From Deltaproteobacteria bacterium (GTDB lineage: Bacteria > Desulfobacterota > DSM-4660 > Desulfatiglandales > Desulfatiglandaceae), in assembly GCA_011051075.1 (NCBI GenBank), contig DREN01000298.1:1-6334 (forward strand): DNA of 6,334 bases. The letters are read 5' to 3'. The notes under the pieces are model-generated. The model searched no databases, was not told the origin of the DNA, and worked only from the letters and a program-made list of their open reading frames with translations. Position 1 is the stretch's first letter; each line of letters opens with the position of its first letter. Both the position numbers and the translations under genes were made by a program. Shown here one piece after another: positions 1-6,096 of the stretch.

Positions 1-35
1 GAGCATACTCTGGCTTGCCAATACCCTTGTTAAGT

Positions 36-98
36 AGAGTAGGCAGTAGGGAGTAGGGAGTAAGCTGTAGGGAGTAAGCAGTAGGGAGTAGGGAGTAA
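36..98. repeat. Heptanucleotide tandem repeat (STRR-like), about 9 units
   Basis: Nine consecutive 7-base units can be read in phase: AGAGTAG, GCAGTAG, GGAGTAG, GGAGTAA, GCTGTAG, GGAGTAA, GCAGTAG, GGAGTAG, GGAGTAA, then a partial GCAG at 99-102. A higher-order pattern is visible, with 21-base triplets of units at 43-63 and 78-98 separated by a 14-base pair of units. The array contains five GGG runs. It lies 62 bases upstream of the Shine-Dalgarno sequence of the acyl-CoA synthetase gene. It resembles the short tandemly repeated repetitive (STRR) heptamers known from cyanobacterial intergenic DNA, though no common origin is claimed. Because 7 is not a multiple of 3 and the units contain TAG or TAA, the array is non-coding. 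Confidence 0.9.
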
Positions 99-112
99 GC
101 AGCGAATATTCA

Positions 113-131
113 ATCCCGTGCATCGCGGGAT
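113..131. repeat. Inverted repeat flanked by a 10-base direct repeat, upstream of the acyl-CoA synthetase
   Basis: ATCCCG (113-118) and CGGGAT (126-131) form a 6-bp stem with a 7-base loop. The hairpin is bracketed by two exact copies of AATATTCAAT (105-114 and 140-149), the first overlapping the left arm by two bases. It lies between the heptamer array and the ribosome binding site at 161-168, in the probable 5' leader of the gene. It may be a regulatory structure or another degenerate intergenic repeat; there is no T-tract to make it a terminator. Confidence 0.4.
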
Positions 132-160
132 CAATAGTCAATATTCAATTCAAAGGGTCA

Positions 161-168
161 GGGGAGGT
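161..168 (+). promoter_or_regulatory. Shine-Dalgarno sequence that sets the acyl-CoA synthetase start
   Basis: GGGGAGGT lies six bases upstream of the GTG at 175-177. No comparable site precedes the GTG at 118, where the 19 extra codons would be read through the hairpin and AATATTCAAT repeat. This site therefore decides the start at 175. Confidence 0.75.
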
Positions 169-174
169 CTTAAC

Positions 175-1812
175 GTGTTAAAACCTGGAAAGACCTACGA
201 CGAGGTGTACAACTCCTTTCAGTGGGAGATTCCCGAGTTCTACAACATGGGCGTGGATATCTGTGACAAGTGGGCCCATCAGAGATACCGGCTGGCCCTC
301 ATCTATGAAGATGAAGGGGGCCGGGTGGAAAAGTACTCCTTCTATGACCTGAAAAAGCTTTCAAACGCCCTTGCCAATGGACTCAGGGAAAGCGGGATAG
401 AACGGGGGGACCGGGTGGGGATCCTCCTGCCCCAGTCACCTGAGGCGGGGATCGCCCACATCGCCCTGTACAAGATGGGAGCGGTTGTAATCCCCCTGTT
501 CACACTCTTCGGCACCGATGCCCTGGAGTACCGCCTGTCAAACAGCGAGGCCAGGGGGGTTGTGACCGACGAGGTGAACCTGCCCAAAGTAATGGAGATA
601 CTGGATCGGCTCCCCCACCTCAAGACGGTCATCCTGACCCGGGGCAAGCCCCCTGACAATGTCTTCAACTTCTGGGATATGGTGGATAGGGGCTCAACCA
701 CCTTTGAGCCGGTCCAGACCAGGGCGGAAGATCCCGCCTTCATAAGTTATACATCCGGGACCACTGGCCCCCCCAAGGGCGCCTACCACGCCCACCGTGT
801 TCTCCTGGGGCACCTTCCCGGCATCCAGTTTCCACACAACTTCTTTCCAGAGGAGGACGACCTCTTTTGGACCCCGGCCGACTGGGCGTGGATGGGTGGA
901 TTCATGGACGTGCTGCTCCCGAGCTGGCATTACGGTATCCCGGTGGTGGCCCATCGTGCCAAGAAATTCGATCCTGAAGAGGCCTTTCATCTCCTTGCAA
1001 AGCATGGCATCAGAAACGCATTCATGCCGCCCACGGCGCTCAAGATGATGCGGCAGGTCCAGGATCCCCGGGCCCGTCACGACTACTCCATGCGCACCAT
1101 AGGGAGCGGCGGGGAATCCCTTGGTGAAGAACTCCTCGCCTGGGGCAGGGAGGTGATGGGGCTCACCATAAACGAGTTTTACGGCCAGACAGAGGTTAAT
1201 CTGGTGATCGGGACCTGCTCCCAGGTCATGGAGGTAAGACCCGGCTCCATGGGTAAGGCCATCCCCGGTCACAGGGTGGAAGTAGTGGACGAATCGGGCG
1301 TGCCCGTCCCGGCCGGAACCGTTGGTGAGATCGCCATCAGGCGGCCTGATCCGGTCATGTGCATTGAATACTGGAAAAACCCCGCGGCGACCCGGGACAA
1401 GTACCTGAACGACTGGTGGCTCACGGGAGATTTGGCCAAAAAAGATGAAGATGGGTACTTCTGGTTCGTGGGGAGAAAGGATGATCTTATAACCAGCTCC
1501 GGTTACCGCATAGGACCGGCCGAGATAGAGGACTGCCTGATGAAGCATCCGGCAGTCGGGATGGTGGCGGTTGTGGGGAGCCCCGACAAGGTGAGGACCG
1601 AGGTTGTCAAGGCCTTTATCATACCCAAAGCAGGGATAACCCCCGGCCCTGAGGTGGAAGAGGACATAAAGAAATTCGTAAAGGTCAGGTTGGCTGCCCA
1701 TGAATATCCCAGGGAGATCGAGTTCGTGACCGAGCTTCCCATGACGAACACGGGAAAGATTATACGACGGGAGTTGAAGGCCCTGGAGATAAAGAGAAAA
1801 TCCGGCGCCTGA
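175..1812 (+). CDS. AMP-forming short/medium-chain acyl-CoA (acetyl-CoA-like) synthetase
   Basis: This 545-residue cytoplasmic enzyme of the ANL (acyl/aryl-CoA synthetase) superfamily should activate a carboxylic acid with ATP to an acyl-adenylate and then form the CoA thioester. The core motifs are intact. The P-loop YTSGTTGPPKG is at residues 192-202, TPADWAWMGG starts at 233, GSGGES is at 310-315, the adenylate-binding NEFYGQTE is at 333-340, the ribose-binding TGD is at 417-419, and the hinge GRKDD starts at 433. The catalytic lysine is K528 in TGKI near the C-terminus, so both large and small domains are complete. Overall it resembles the MACS/acetyl-CoA synthetase-like branch more than long-chain FadD enzymes, but the substrate cannot be read from sequence alone. 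The GTG start at 175 is chosen for its Shine-Dalgarno sequence. It is transcribed towards the uspA-like gene, with no co-directional gene close behind it, so it is probably monocistronic here. Confidence 0.92.
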   Translation: MLKPGKTYDEVYNSFQWEIPEFYNMGVDICDKWAHQRYRLALIYEDEGGRVEKYSFYDLKKLSNALANGLRESGIERGDRVGILLPQSPEAGIAHIALYKMGAVVIPLFTLFGTDALEYRLSNSEARGVVTDEVNLPKVMEILDRLPHLKTVILTRGKPPDNVFNFWDMVDRGSTTFEPVQTRAEDPAFISYTSGTTGPPKGAYHAHRVLLGHLPGIQFPHNFFPEEDDLFWTPADWAWMGGFMDVLLPSWHYGIPVVAHRAKKFDPEEAFHLLAKHGIRNAFMPPTALKMMRQVQDPRARHDYSMRTIGSGGESLGEELLAWGREVMGLTINEFYGQTEVNLVIGTCSQVMEVRPGSMGKAIPGHRVEVVDESGVPVPAGTVGEIAIRRPDPVMCIEYWKNPAATRDKYLNDWWLTGDLAKKDEDGYFWFVGRKDDLITSSGYRIGPAEIEDCLMKHPAVGMVAVVGSPDKVRTEVVKAFIIPKAGITPGPEVEEDIKKFVKVRLAAHEYPREIEFVTELPMTNTGKIIRRELKALEIKRKSGA

Positions 1813-2004
1813 CATTTCCCATCCGGGAGCCCTGAAGGGGGGCTATGCAGGCAGGGGCGGTCCTGCGGTGGTTAACCGGACACACCGGCAGCATAGAGGT
1901 ATGGCGCCGGGACGTGAAAGCCTGAAAAGAAAATAATGAAAGGCCGGGATGCCCTAAAGATTAAGGCGCCGGCTTCAGCGGTATGAATTTATTTTGAGTG
2001 ACCC
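1813..2004. other. Convergent intergenic spacer with a small hairpin
   Basis: This 192-base spacer separates two genes that converge. The clearest structure is GCAGGG/TCCTGC at 1851-1856 and 1861-1866, a 6-bp stem including one G-T pair with a 4-base loop. A weaker AGCCC/GGGCT pair lies at 1828-1832 and 1840-1844. Neither is followed by a T-tract on either strand, so a Rho-independent terminator is not supported although one would be expected between convergent genes. No coding sequence is apparent. Confidence 0.4.
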
Positions 2005-2490
2005 CTAAGGAAGACGGACAATCAGGACGGGCTTCTTGCATCTCTTGAGTACCCGCCTGGAGGTGCTTCCCACCAGCCTGTCGGCCAGGGGTCCGAGCCC
2101 GCGGGCCCCCATGACAACCAGATCGCATCCCGATTCCCTCACCTGCTTCATGATCTCTTCAGCAGGGTGCCCCACCTTGACGACTATCTCATCCGTAATA
2201 AAGGGACATGCGGGCATCTCGGAACCTACCTCGTCACAGAACCCCTGGACGCGCTCCCTTGCCTTTTCCAGGACCTTTTCCGTGTTTTCCTGCACCAGTT
2301 TTTCCCATTTTTCCTCTCCAAGGACGTTTATCATGAGACTGTCCCTGAAGGGGGAGATGTCTTCCAACACGTGAAGAAAGGTGATCCCTGCCCCGTATCG
2401 ATTTGCAAGACTGGCCGCATACCCTAAGGCGTGGCGGGCATTTTCTGAGAGGTCTGTGGCGTAAAGGATTTTCTTGATCTCGGGAATCAT
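2005..2490 (-). CDS. Universal stress protein, UspA family, ATP-binding type
   Basis: This 161-residue cytoplasmic protein is a single Usp domain, a Rossmann-like fold that usually dimerises and binds ATP in this subtype. The N-terminus shows the typical first strand and loop, KKILYATDLSENA. The C-terminal nucleotide-binding signature G-x2-G-x9-G-S/T is present as G128-A-R-G131, nine residues, then G141-S142-T143. It is followed by the final beta strand KPVLIV, and the length is normal for a one-domain member. The ATG at 2488-2490 follows an ideal Shine-Dalgarno sequence (AGGAGGTGA, complement of 2495-2503). It is the only convincing minus-strand gene here and is divergent from the small membrane protein gene. 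Family members act in stress survival or as ligand-sensing regulators; the specific role is unknown. Confidence 0.93.
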   Translation of the reverse strand: MIPEIKKILYATDLSENARHALGYAASLANRYGAGITFLHVLEDISPFRDSLMINVLGEEKWEKLVQENTEKVLEKARERVQGFCDEVGSEMPACPFITDEIVVKVGHPAEEIMKQVRESGCDLVVMGARGLGPLADRLVGSTSRRVLKRCKKPVLIVRLP

Positions 2491-2494
2491 TCTT

Positions 2495-2503
2495 TCACCT
2501 CCT
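2495..2503 (-). promoter_or_regulatory. Near-ideal Shine-Dalgarno sequence of the universal stress protein gene
   Basis: Read on the minus strand this is AGGAGGTGA, an exact complement to the 16S rRNA 3' end consensus, four bases before the ATG at 2490-2488. It supports that start and suggests efficient translation. Confidence 0.8.
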
Positions 2504-2595
2504 GTTAAGGGCTTTAGTTTGTCACTTCCGATGCCGAAAAGGCCTGTCCATAGCTCTTCAGTATAGACTTAAAGTTCTTATGGTTCAAGGAAAAA

Positions 2596-2601
2596 TATGA
2601 T
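2596..2601 (+). promoter_or_regulatory. Possible -10 element (TATGAT) for the small membrane protein gene
   Basis: TATGAT lies in a locally AT-rich stretch 77 bases before the ATG at 2679, between the divergent uspA-like and membrane protein genes. It matches five of six bases of the sigma-70 -10 consensus. At 17-base spacing the -35 position reads AGTTCT, a poor match to TTGACA, so this is a weak prediction or an activator-dependent promoter. Confidence 0.22.
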
Positions 2602-2664
2602 ATAGTGAAGATCTGGACCTGGAAATACGGAGATTGGGAGGAACCCCCATAGGGCCATACCAGT

Positions 2665-2670
2665 GGAGGA
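2665..2670 (+). promoter_or_regulatory. Shine-Dalgarno sequence that sets the small membrane protein start
   Basis: GGAGGA lies eight bases before the ATG at 2679. It favours that start over the in-frame TTG at 2634, which would put a proline- and charge-rich extension ahead of the membrane helix. Confidence 0.7.
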
Positions 2671-2678
2671 AACGGATC

Positions 2679-2978
2679 ATGTCCGAGACCACTCAAATCG
2701 TAGTGGGCGTCATTGTCCTGATAGTAGTGTACATCCTGACCCGGCAGTTCCATGCCTGGCAGATGAGACGGGCCTATACCACGGTGCTGAAGGATCTTAG
2801 ACAGAAAGAGGCCTTTGATCCGTCATCGGCGGTGGAACTCCCGTACGCCAAGGTGCGTATTTTCAGGGTGGGCACCAGAGATTACAGGCCAAAGGCGGTC
2901 CAGTATATGACCGAGACAGGCGTTGCAGCCATGACCGACGACGGCAGATACTACCTGACAGGGAGCAAGGGAAGATAG
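2679..2978 (+). CDS. Small single-pass membrane protein of unknown function
   Basis: This 99-residue protein has one predicted N-terminal transmembrane helix at about residues 6-21 (VVGVIVLIVVYIL within it). A basic, amphipathic stretch follows (R22, R30, R31, K38, R41, K43), then a soluble domain of about 55 residues. The positive charges after the helix suggest that the C-terminal part faces the cytoplasm. The tail has recognisable strand-like segments, including the RIFRVGTRDYRP region at 60-71 and the glycine/aspartate turn TDDGRYYL at 86-93. No catalytic motif, cysteine or metal ligand cluster is visible. I do not recognise a named family. The predicted hydrophobic helix and good ribosome binding site argue that it is a real gene. 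It precedes the larA-like gene by 143 bases in the same direction and could share a transcript with it. Confidence 0.8.
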   Translation: MSETTQIVVGVIVLIVVYILTRQFHAWQMRRAYTTVLKDLRQKEAFDPSSAVELPYAKVRIFRVGTRDYRPKAVQYMTETGVAAMTDDGRYYLTGSKGR

Positions 2979-3121
2979 GCCCTGCGGGACGGGTGATTGA
3001 AATTCGATAAGGGCTCACGTGCCGAGGATTGGAAAAGCGCGGGGATGTTTCTTCTTTAGGCTTGCCCGTTTTTTCATTTTCCTCTATCTTCGCCCTATGT
3101 TTTCAAGAAAGGGAACTTATC

Positions 3122-4387
3122 ATGGCCGATAGAATCGCAAAACTCCTGTACGGGGAAAAGACCGTTGATCTGGAGCTTCCCCGAACCGCAACCCTTCTGG
3201 AGATGAAACCGCTCAAGGGGCTTGAAGATCCTGAAGGCGCCGTGTGCCGGGCCCTTGAGGAACCCGTTGAAAGCCCTCCCCTTTCCGAGTTAGCCAGGGG
3301 GAGAAAAAATGCCTGCGTGGTAGTCTCAGACTTTACCCGTCCCGTTCCCAACAGGATCATTCTACCCCCGTTGCTAAAAGTCCTGGAGCAAAACGGCATT
3401 GGAAGAGACAGGATCACCATCCTTATAGCCACCGGGATGCACAGGCCCAACCTCGGTGCGGAACTGGAGCATCTGGTTGGCCGGGAGATCATGGATAACT
3501 ACCCTATCGTCAACCATTACTGCCGGAAATCCGGGGAGTACCGGAAGATAGATGAGATAGACGGGGCACCCATCGAGATCAACAACCACTACCTGGACGC
3601 AGACCTTAAGATCCTTACGGGTCTGATCGAGCCCCACTTCTACGCGGGCTACTCAGGCGGACGCAAGGCCATCCTGCCCGGCATCTCCAGTCTCGAGACC
3701 ATGAAGTTCATGCACTCCTTCAAGATGATCGATCACCCAAAGGTAACCAACTGTGTGCTTCAGGGAAACCCCTTTCACGAGTACGGCATCAGGGTAACGG
3801 AACTGGCTGGCGCGGATTTTATCCTCAACGTGGTAATCAATAAGCAAAGGGATATCGCGGGCGTGTTCGCCGGCCACTACGACCGTGCCCATCTGGCCGG
3901 CTGCGACCTGGTTTACGAGCATTCTGCAGTCAGGCTTGACAAAAGGTTCGACATGGTGGTCACCTCGGGCGGTGGCTATCCCCTTGACGCCACATTCTAC
4001 CAGATCTCAAAGGCCCTTGTTTGCTCCATGAATATCATGAAGAAAGGGGGGCCCATTGTCGTTGCCTGCGAGTGCAGGGAGGGTCTCGGCAATCCGGAGT
4101 TTTGCGAGATTATGCGCTCCGGGTGCGGCTATCAGAGCTTCTGCGAAAGATATTCCGACCCGAAGGATTTCGTCATTGACCAGTGGTGCGCTCAGAACAT
4201 CTACCAGGCCACAGACCACGCGGGTCCCATATACGTGTACTCATCCGGGCTTTCAGACACTGACATCAGGGCTATGGGCATGATCAAGATCGACGATGTG
4301 CAGGAGACTCTTGATAATCTGATTCAAAGGCACCCGAACACAATCGTGGTTCCTGAAGGGCCGTACGTGGTTGGGATGGTTTCTTGA
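3122..4387 (+). CDS. larA: LarA-family nickel-pincer 2-hydroxyacid racemase/epimerase
   Basis: This 421-residue cytoplasmic protein is of full family length. LarA lactate racemase interconverts D- and L-lactate by hydride transfer to a nickel pincer nucleotide cofactor, and homologues act on other 2-hydroxy acids. Residues that match those known from Lactiplantibacillus LarA are all present. These are D70 and R73 in SDFTRP, H107 in ATGMHRP, H172 in EPHFYAG, the cofactor-attaching lysine K182 in SGGRK, and the nickel-ligand histidine H198 in MKFMHS, so it should be active if the cofactor is made. The LarB, LarC and LarE cofactor genes are not in the window. The ATG at 3122 has a modest Shine-Dalgarno sequence (AAGGG, 8-base spacing). 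An in-frame TTG at 3029 would add 31 residues that do not resemble the family and is rejected. The native substrate is uncertain: lactate is possible, but many homologues prefer other hydroxy acids. Confidence 0.9.
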   Translation: MADRIAKLLYGEKTVDLELPRTATLLEMKPLKGLEDPEGAVCRALEEPVESPPLSELARGRKNACVVVSDFTRPVPNRIILPPLLKVLEQNGIGRDRITILIATGMHRPNLGAELEHLVGREIMDNYPIVNHYCRKSGEYRKIDEIDGAPIEINNHYLDADLKILTGLIEPHFYAGYSGGRKAILPGISSLETMKFMHSFKMIDHPKVTNCVLQGNPFHEYGIRVTELAGADFILNVVINKQRDIAGVFAGHYDRAHLAGCDLVYEHSAVRLDKRFDMVVTSGGGYPLDATFYQISKALVCSMNIMKKGGPIVVACECREGLGNPEFCEIMRSGCGYQSFCERYSDPKDFVIDQWCAQNIYQATDHAGPIYVYSSGLSDTDIRAMGMIKIDDVQETLDNLIQRHPNTIVVPEGPYVVGMVS

Positions 4388-4712
4388 GGATCAGATTGCG
4401 GCATGGATTTCTTCCTCGTTCAAGGAGTTATTTTCCATAAGGCCCAACCAATAATTCCTCCACCTTCCGCAACACCTACCCAAGGGGAGGTACTGTTAAA
4501 GATCAGATGGGAAAAACGAAGAAAAATCGATAACGCTTTAGCAAAGAACAAAAGGAAAAGCTTTGCGACTTTGCGTAAGATTATGTTCTTTTCAACTTGC
4601 GTTATATCACCACCTCTGCGCCGACTTTGACGTTTCCCTGCGCAACGGAGATCCCGCCTTGATTCCTTTAGGGGTAGATGATACGGATATTTTTTAACCT
4701 AATAACTCGAGT
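4388..4712. other. 325-base non-coding spacer with dyads and a degenerate TTTGCG repeat
   Basis: No convincing gene lies here. An open frame at 4403-4630 encodes a basic, low-complexity peptide without a proper ribosome binding site. Visible structure includes an exact 8-bp dyad, AAAGAACA (4543-4550) with TGTTCTTT (4584-4591), and an overlapping, mutually exclusive 6-bp dyad, GCAAAG (4541-4546) with CTTTGC (4561-4566). There is also a short direct repeat CTTTGCGA/CTTTGCGT at 4561-4576, with a degenerate echo around 4615-4636. No B12 box or other recognisable riboswitch core was found, although the next gene works with a corrinoid protein. The promoter for that gene probably lies in this stretch but cannot be placed. 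Confidence 0.6.
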
Positions 4713-5516
4713 ATGGAACCTATGCTGATCATTGCGGAAAGAATAAACTCCTCCCGGAGATATATCGCGGAGGCCGTTTCCTCTAAGAACAGGGGATTTA
4801 TCGAGAGCGAGGCCAAGGCCCAGGCAGAGGCCGGCGCCGACTATATTGACGTGAACGCCGGGACCTTTGTGGGGGAAGAGGTGGAACACCTGAAATGGCT
4901 CGTTGAGGTGGTTCAGGGGGTAACAGACCTTCCCCTCTCCATTGACAGTCCTGATGCCGAGGTAATCAGGGAAATACTCCCCCTGGTGGATAAGACCCCC
5001 ATGATCAACTCCATAACCCTTGAGCCGGCGCGGATGGAAGGTATTCTGCCCCTGGTGAAAGAGCACGGGGCAACGGTTATCGGCCTGTGCCAGTCAGAAG
5101 ATACCATGGCCGAGACTTCGGACGAGAAGGTGCGGCTCGCCCGTGAACTTGTAAAGGAGGTAACCGGGGCGGGTATCCCGTTGGACAGTCTCTATATCGA
5201 TCCCCTGGTGTACCCTGTGGCCACAAATCCCAGGTCTGCCCTTGCTGCCATTGAGGCGATTGAAAGGATCATGGGAGAATTCCCCGGCGTCCATACCACC
5301 TGTGGTCTCACAAATGTCTCCTACGGGATCCCGGATAGAAAACTCGTTAACCGGACCTTTCTCACGGCGGCCATATGCCGTGGACTGGACTCGGCCATCC
5401 TCGATCCAACTGACAAACAGCTCTACGGGGCCTTGAAGGCGTCACTGGTAATAGCCGGAAGGGATGAATACTGCATGGGCTATATTACCGCCTTCAGGGA
5501 AGGTCGGTTCGAGTAA
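4713..5516 (+). CDS. Methyltetrahydrofolate:corrinoid methyltransferase (AcsE/MtgA-like pterin-binding TIM barrel)
   Basis: This 267-residue cytoplasmic enzyme belongs to the pterin-binding (DHPS-like) family that includes AcsE of the Wood-Ljungdahl pathway, MtgA of glycine betaine demethylation and the MetH folate domain. It should move a methyl group between tetrahydrofolate and the cobalt of a corrinoid protein. Family landmarks occur in order: the opening strand MLIIAERINSS, DYIDVNAG at 43-50, SIDSP with D78, MINSIT with N99, YIDPLVYPV with D163, and GLTNVSYGIP with N201. The aspartates and asparagines lie close to the folate-binding positions of AcsE (D75, N96, D160, N199). The length is normal. 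The start is ambiguous: ATG at 4713 or ATG at 4722. The second matches the usual family N-terminus, and neither has a good ribosome binding site. No corrinoid protein gene is adjacent, so AcsE-like and MtgA-like roles cannot be separated. Confidence 0.9.
   Translation: MEPMLIIAERINSSRRYIAEAVSSKNRGFIESEAKAQAEAGADYIDVNAGTFVGEEVEHLKWLVEVVQGVTDLPLSIDSPDAEVIREILPLVDKTPMINSITLEPARMEGILPLVKEHGATVIGLCQSEDTMAETSDEKVRLARELVKEVTGAGIPLDSLYIDPLVYPVATNPRSALAAIEAIERIMGEFPGVHTTCGLTNVSYGIPDRKLVNRTFLTAAICRGLDSAILDPTDKQLYGALKASLVIAGRDEYCMGYITAFREGRFE
5487..5508 (+). repeat. Strong hairpin at the 3' end of the methyltransferase gene
   Basis: ACCG and CCTTC (5487-5495) pair with GAAGG and CGGT (5499-5503 and 5505-5508). 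This gives nine base pairs with one bulged T and a 3-base loop, inside the last codons of the gene. The nearest T-run (5528-5533) begins 20 bases later, too far for a classical Rho-independent terminator. It could stabilise the mRNA 3' end or be a coincidence of codon use. Confidence 0.35.
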
Positions 5517-5557
5517 TCAGCGTTTGGTTTTTTCAACTGCTTCCGATTTCCGCTCAA

Positions 5558-5603
5558 CCGTGAAGCTTTAAACCCGTGAACGCGTAACATTGGAGAAAGG
5601 AGG
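5558..5603 (+). promoter_or_regulatory. Leader-like sequence with an orphan Shine-Dalgarno site
   Basis: CCGTGAA occurs at 5558-5564 and again at 5574-5580. It is followed by GTAACATT (5584-5591) and a strong ribosome binding site, AAAGGAGG (5596-5603). No ATG follows at usable spacing. A GTG at 5605 is too close and opens only 12 codons, and a TTG at 5629 opens four. The arrangement closely parallels the leader at 6133-6164 in front of the MtaA-like gene. It may be the leader of a gene that has been lost, or a remnant of the TRAP operon leader. Confidence 0.45.
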
Positions 5604-5668
5604 TGTGTTTCTACTATCGGCAGACGTTTTGAAGTTTAAGTAATGACCCGATAAATGCAGGTACCCAG

Positions 5669-5995
5669 ATGAAAATGAAAAGACATTCGTGGCGGTTTTG
5701 ATCCTGACTGTTGTGGCCACCTTCCTGATAACCCCCGCCTTTGCCGCGGACAAACCGATCAAATGGAAGGCACAGGCCCTGTGGAGTGCGGCCGAGTTGT
5801 CGTACAAGACATTCGTTGATCTTTGTGCCAGGATAAAGGTCTTGACCAACGGGCGATTGGAGATCACCCCCTATCCCGCGGGGGCAGATCTACCGGGCCA
5901 ATCTGCCCTACCTGTGGCTTACCGTTCTTGCTCTGGCCCTGACGGTAGCCTTTCCGGAATTGTCCTTGTGGCTGCCAGGTATGATGCTGAAATAA
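5669..5995 (+). pseudogene. TRAP transporter relic: dctP start fused out of frame to dctM end
   Basis: This is a decayed remnant of a tripartite (TRAP) carboxylate uptake operon, read in three frames. The ATG at 5669 opens MKMKRHSWRF and then stops at 5699. Adding one A to the A-run at 5678-5681 would restore a typical signal peptide start, MKMKKTFVAVLILTVV, with a PAFA-A cleavage region. From 5689 to about 5884 a DctP-like mature N-terminus is read: KWKAQALWSAAELSYKTF, then LTNGRLEITPYPAGA, about 45 residues of a protein normally over 300 long. There the frame changes. From 5888 to the TAA at 5993-5995 the +1 frame reads 35 residues beginning IYRANLPYLWLTVLALA and ending FPELSLWLPGMMLK, which has the character of a DctM large-permease C-terminus. 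The simplest account is a deletion from within dctP, through dctQ, to near the end of dctM, plus a one-base loss. The chimeric 107-residue frame from the GTG at 5689 to 6012 is unlikely to make a functional product. Confidence 0.8.
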
Positions 5996-6001
5996 GGGTT
6001 T

Positions 6002-6029
6002 TTGAAACTTGAAACTGGAAATTTAAAAT
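6002..6029. repeat. Degenerate heptamer repeat (TTGAAAC type)
   Basis: Four 7-base units can be read in phase: TTGAAAC, TTGAAAC, TGGAAAT and TTAAAAT. The array begins seven bases after the stop of the dctM remnant. It has the same unit length as the array at 36-98 but a different sequence, and looks like a decayed short tandem repeat. No coding role is visible. Confidence 0.55.
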
Positions 6030-6096
6030 CGGGGAGAACGGATCAAAATTGAATACGTTCATTAACAGCACAAAAGCATGACGGCCAAATTTCCAA

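Noticed and set aside
118..174. GTG at 118 as start of the acyl-CoA synthetase
   Set aside because: It would add 19 residues encoded by a hairpin and a direct repeat, with no ribosome binding site. GGGGAGGT points to GTG 175, and the protein from there fits the family.
694..1815. A 373-codon open frame on the minus strand
   Set aside because: It lies antisense to the well-supported acyl-CoA synthetase, and its translation shows no recognisable domain.
2539..2567. TATAGA at 2562-2567 as an alternative -10 element
   Set aside because: The matching -35 position reads AAGGCC, unlike any consensus.
3029..3121. TTG at 3029 as start of the LarA-like protein
   Set aside because: The extra 31 residues are not family-like, and GAGGA lies directly against the TTG. 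ATG 3122 gives the usual N-terminus and length.
4403..4630. 75-codon open frame in the long spacer
   Set aside because: The product is basic and low in complexity, has no ribosome binding site at proper spacing, and crosses repeats and dyads.
4388..4712. Cobalamin riboswitch ahead of the corrinoid-linked methyltransferase
   Set aside because: No B12-box core or matching arrangement of conserved stems could be found.
5487..5533. Rho-independent terminator after the methyltransferase
   Set aside because: The hairpin is strong, but the T-run begins 20 bases beyond it, and the hairpin lies within coding sequence.
5689..6012. A real 107-residue secreted protein
   Set aside because: The frame is a chimera. 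Its first 66 residues are a DctP start, and the remainder is a dctM end read out of frame; the GTG at 5689 lies inside a signal peptide.
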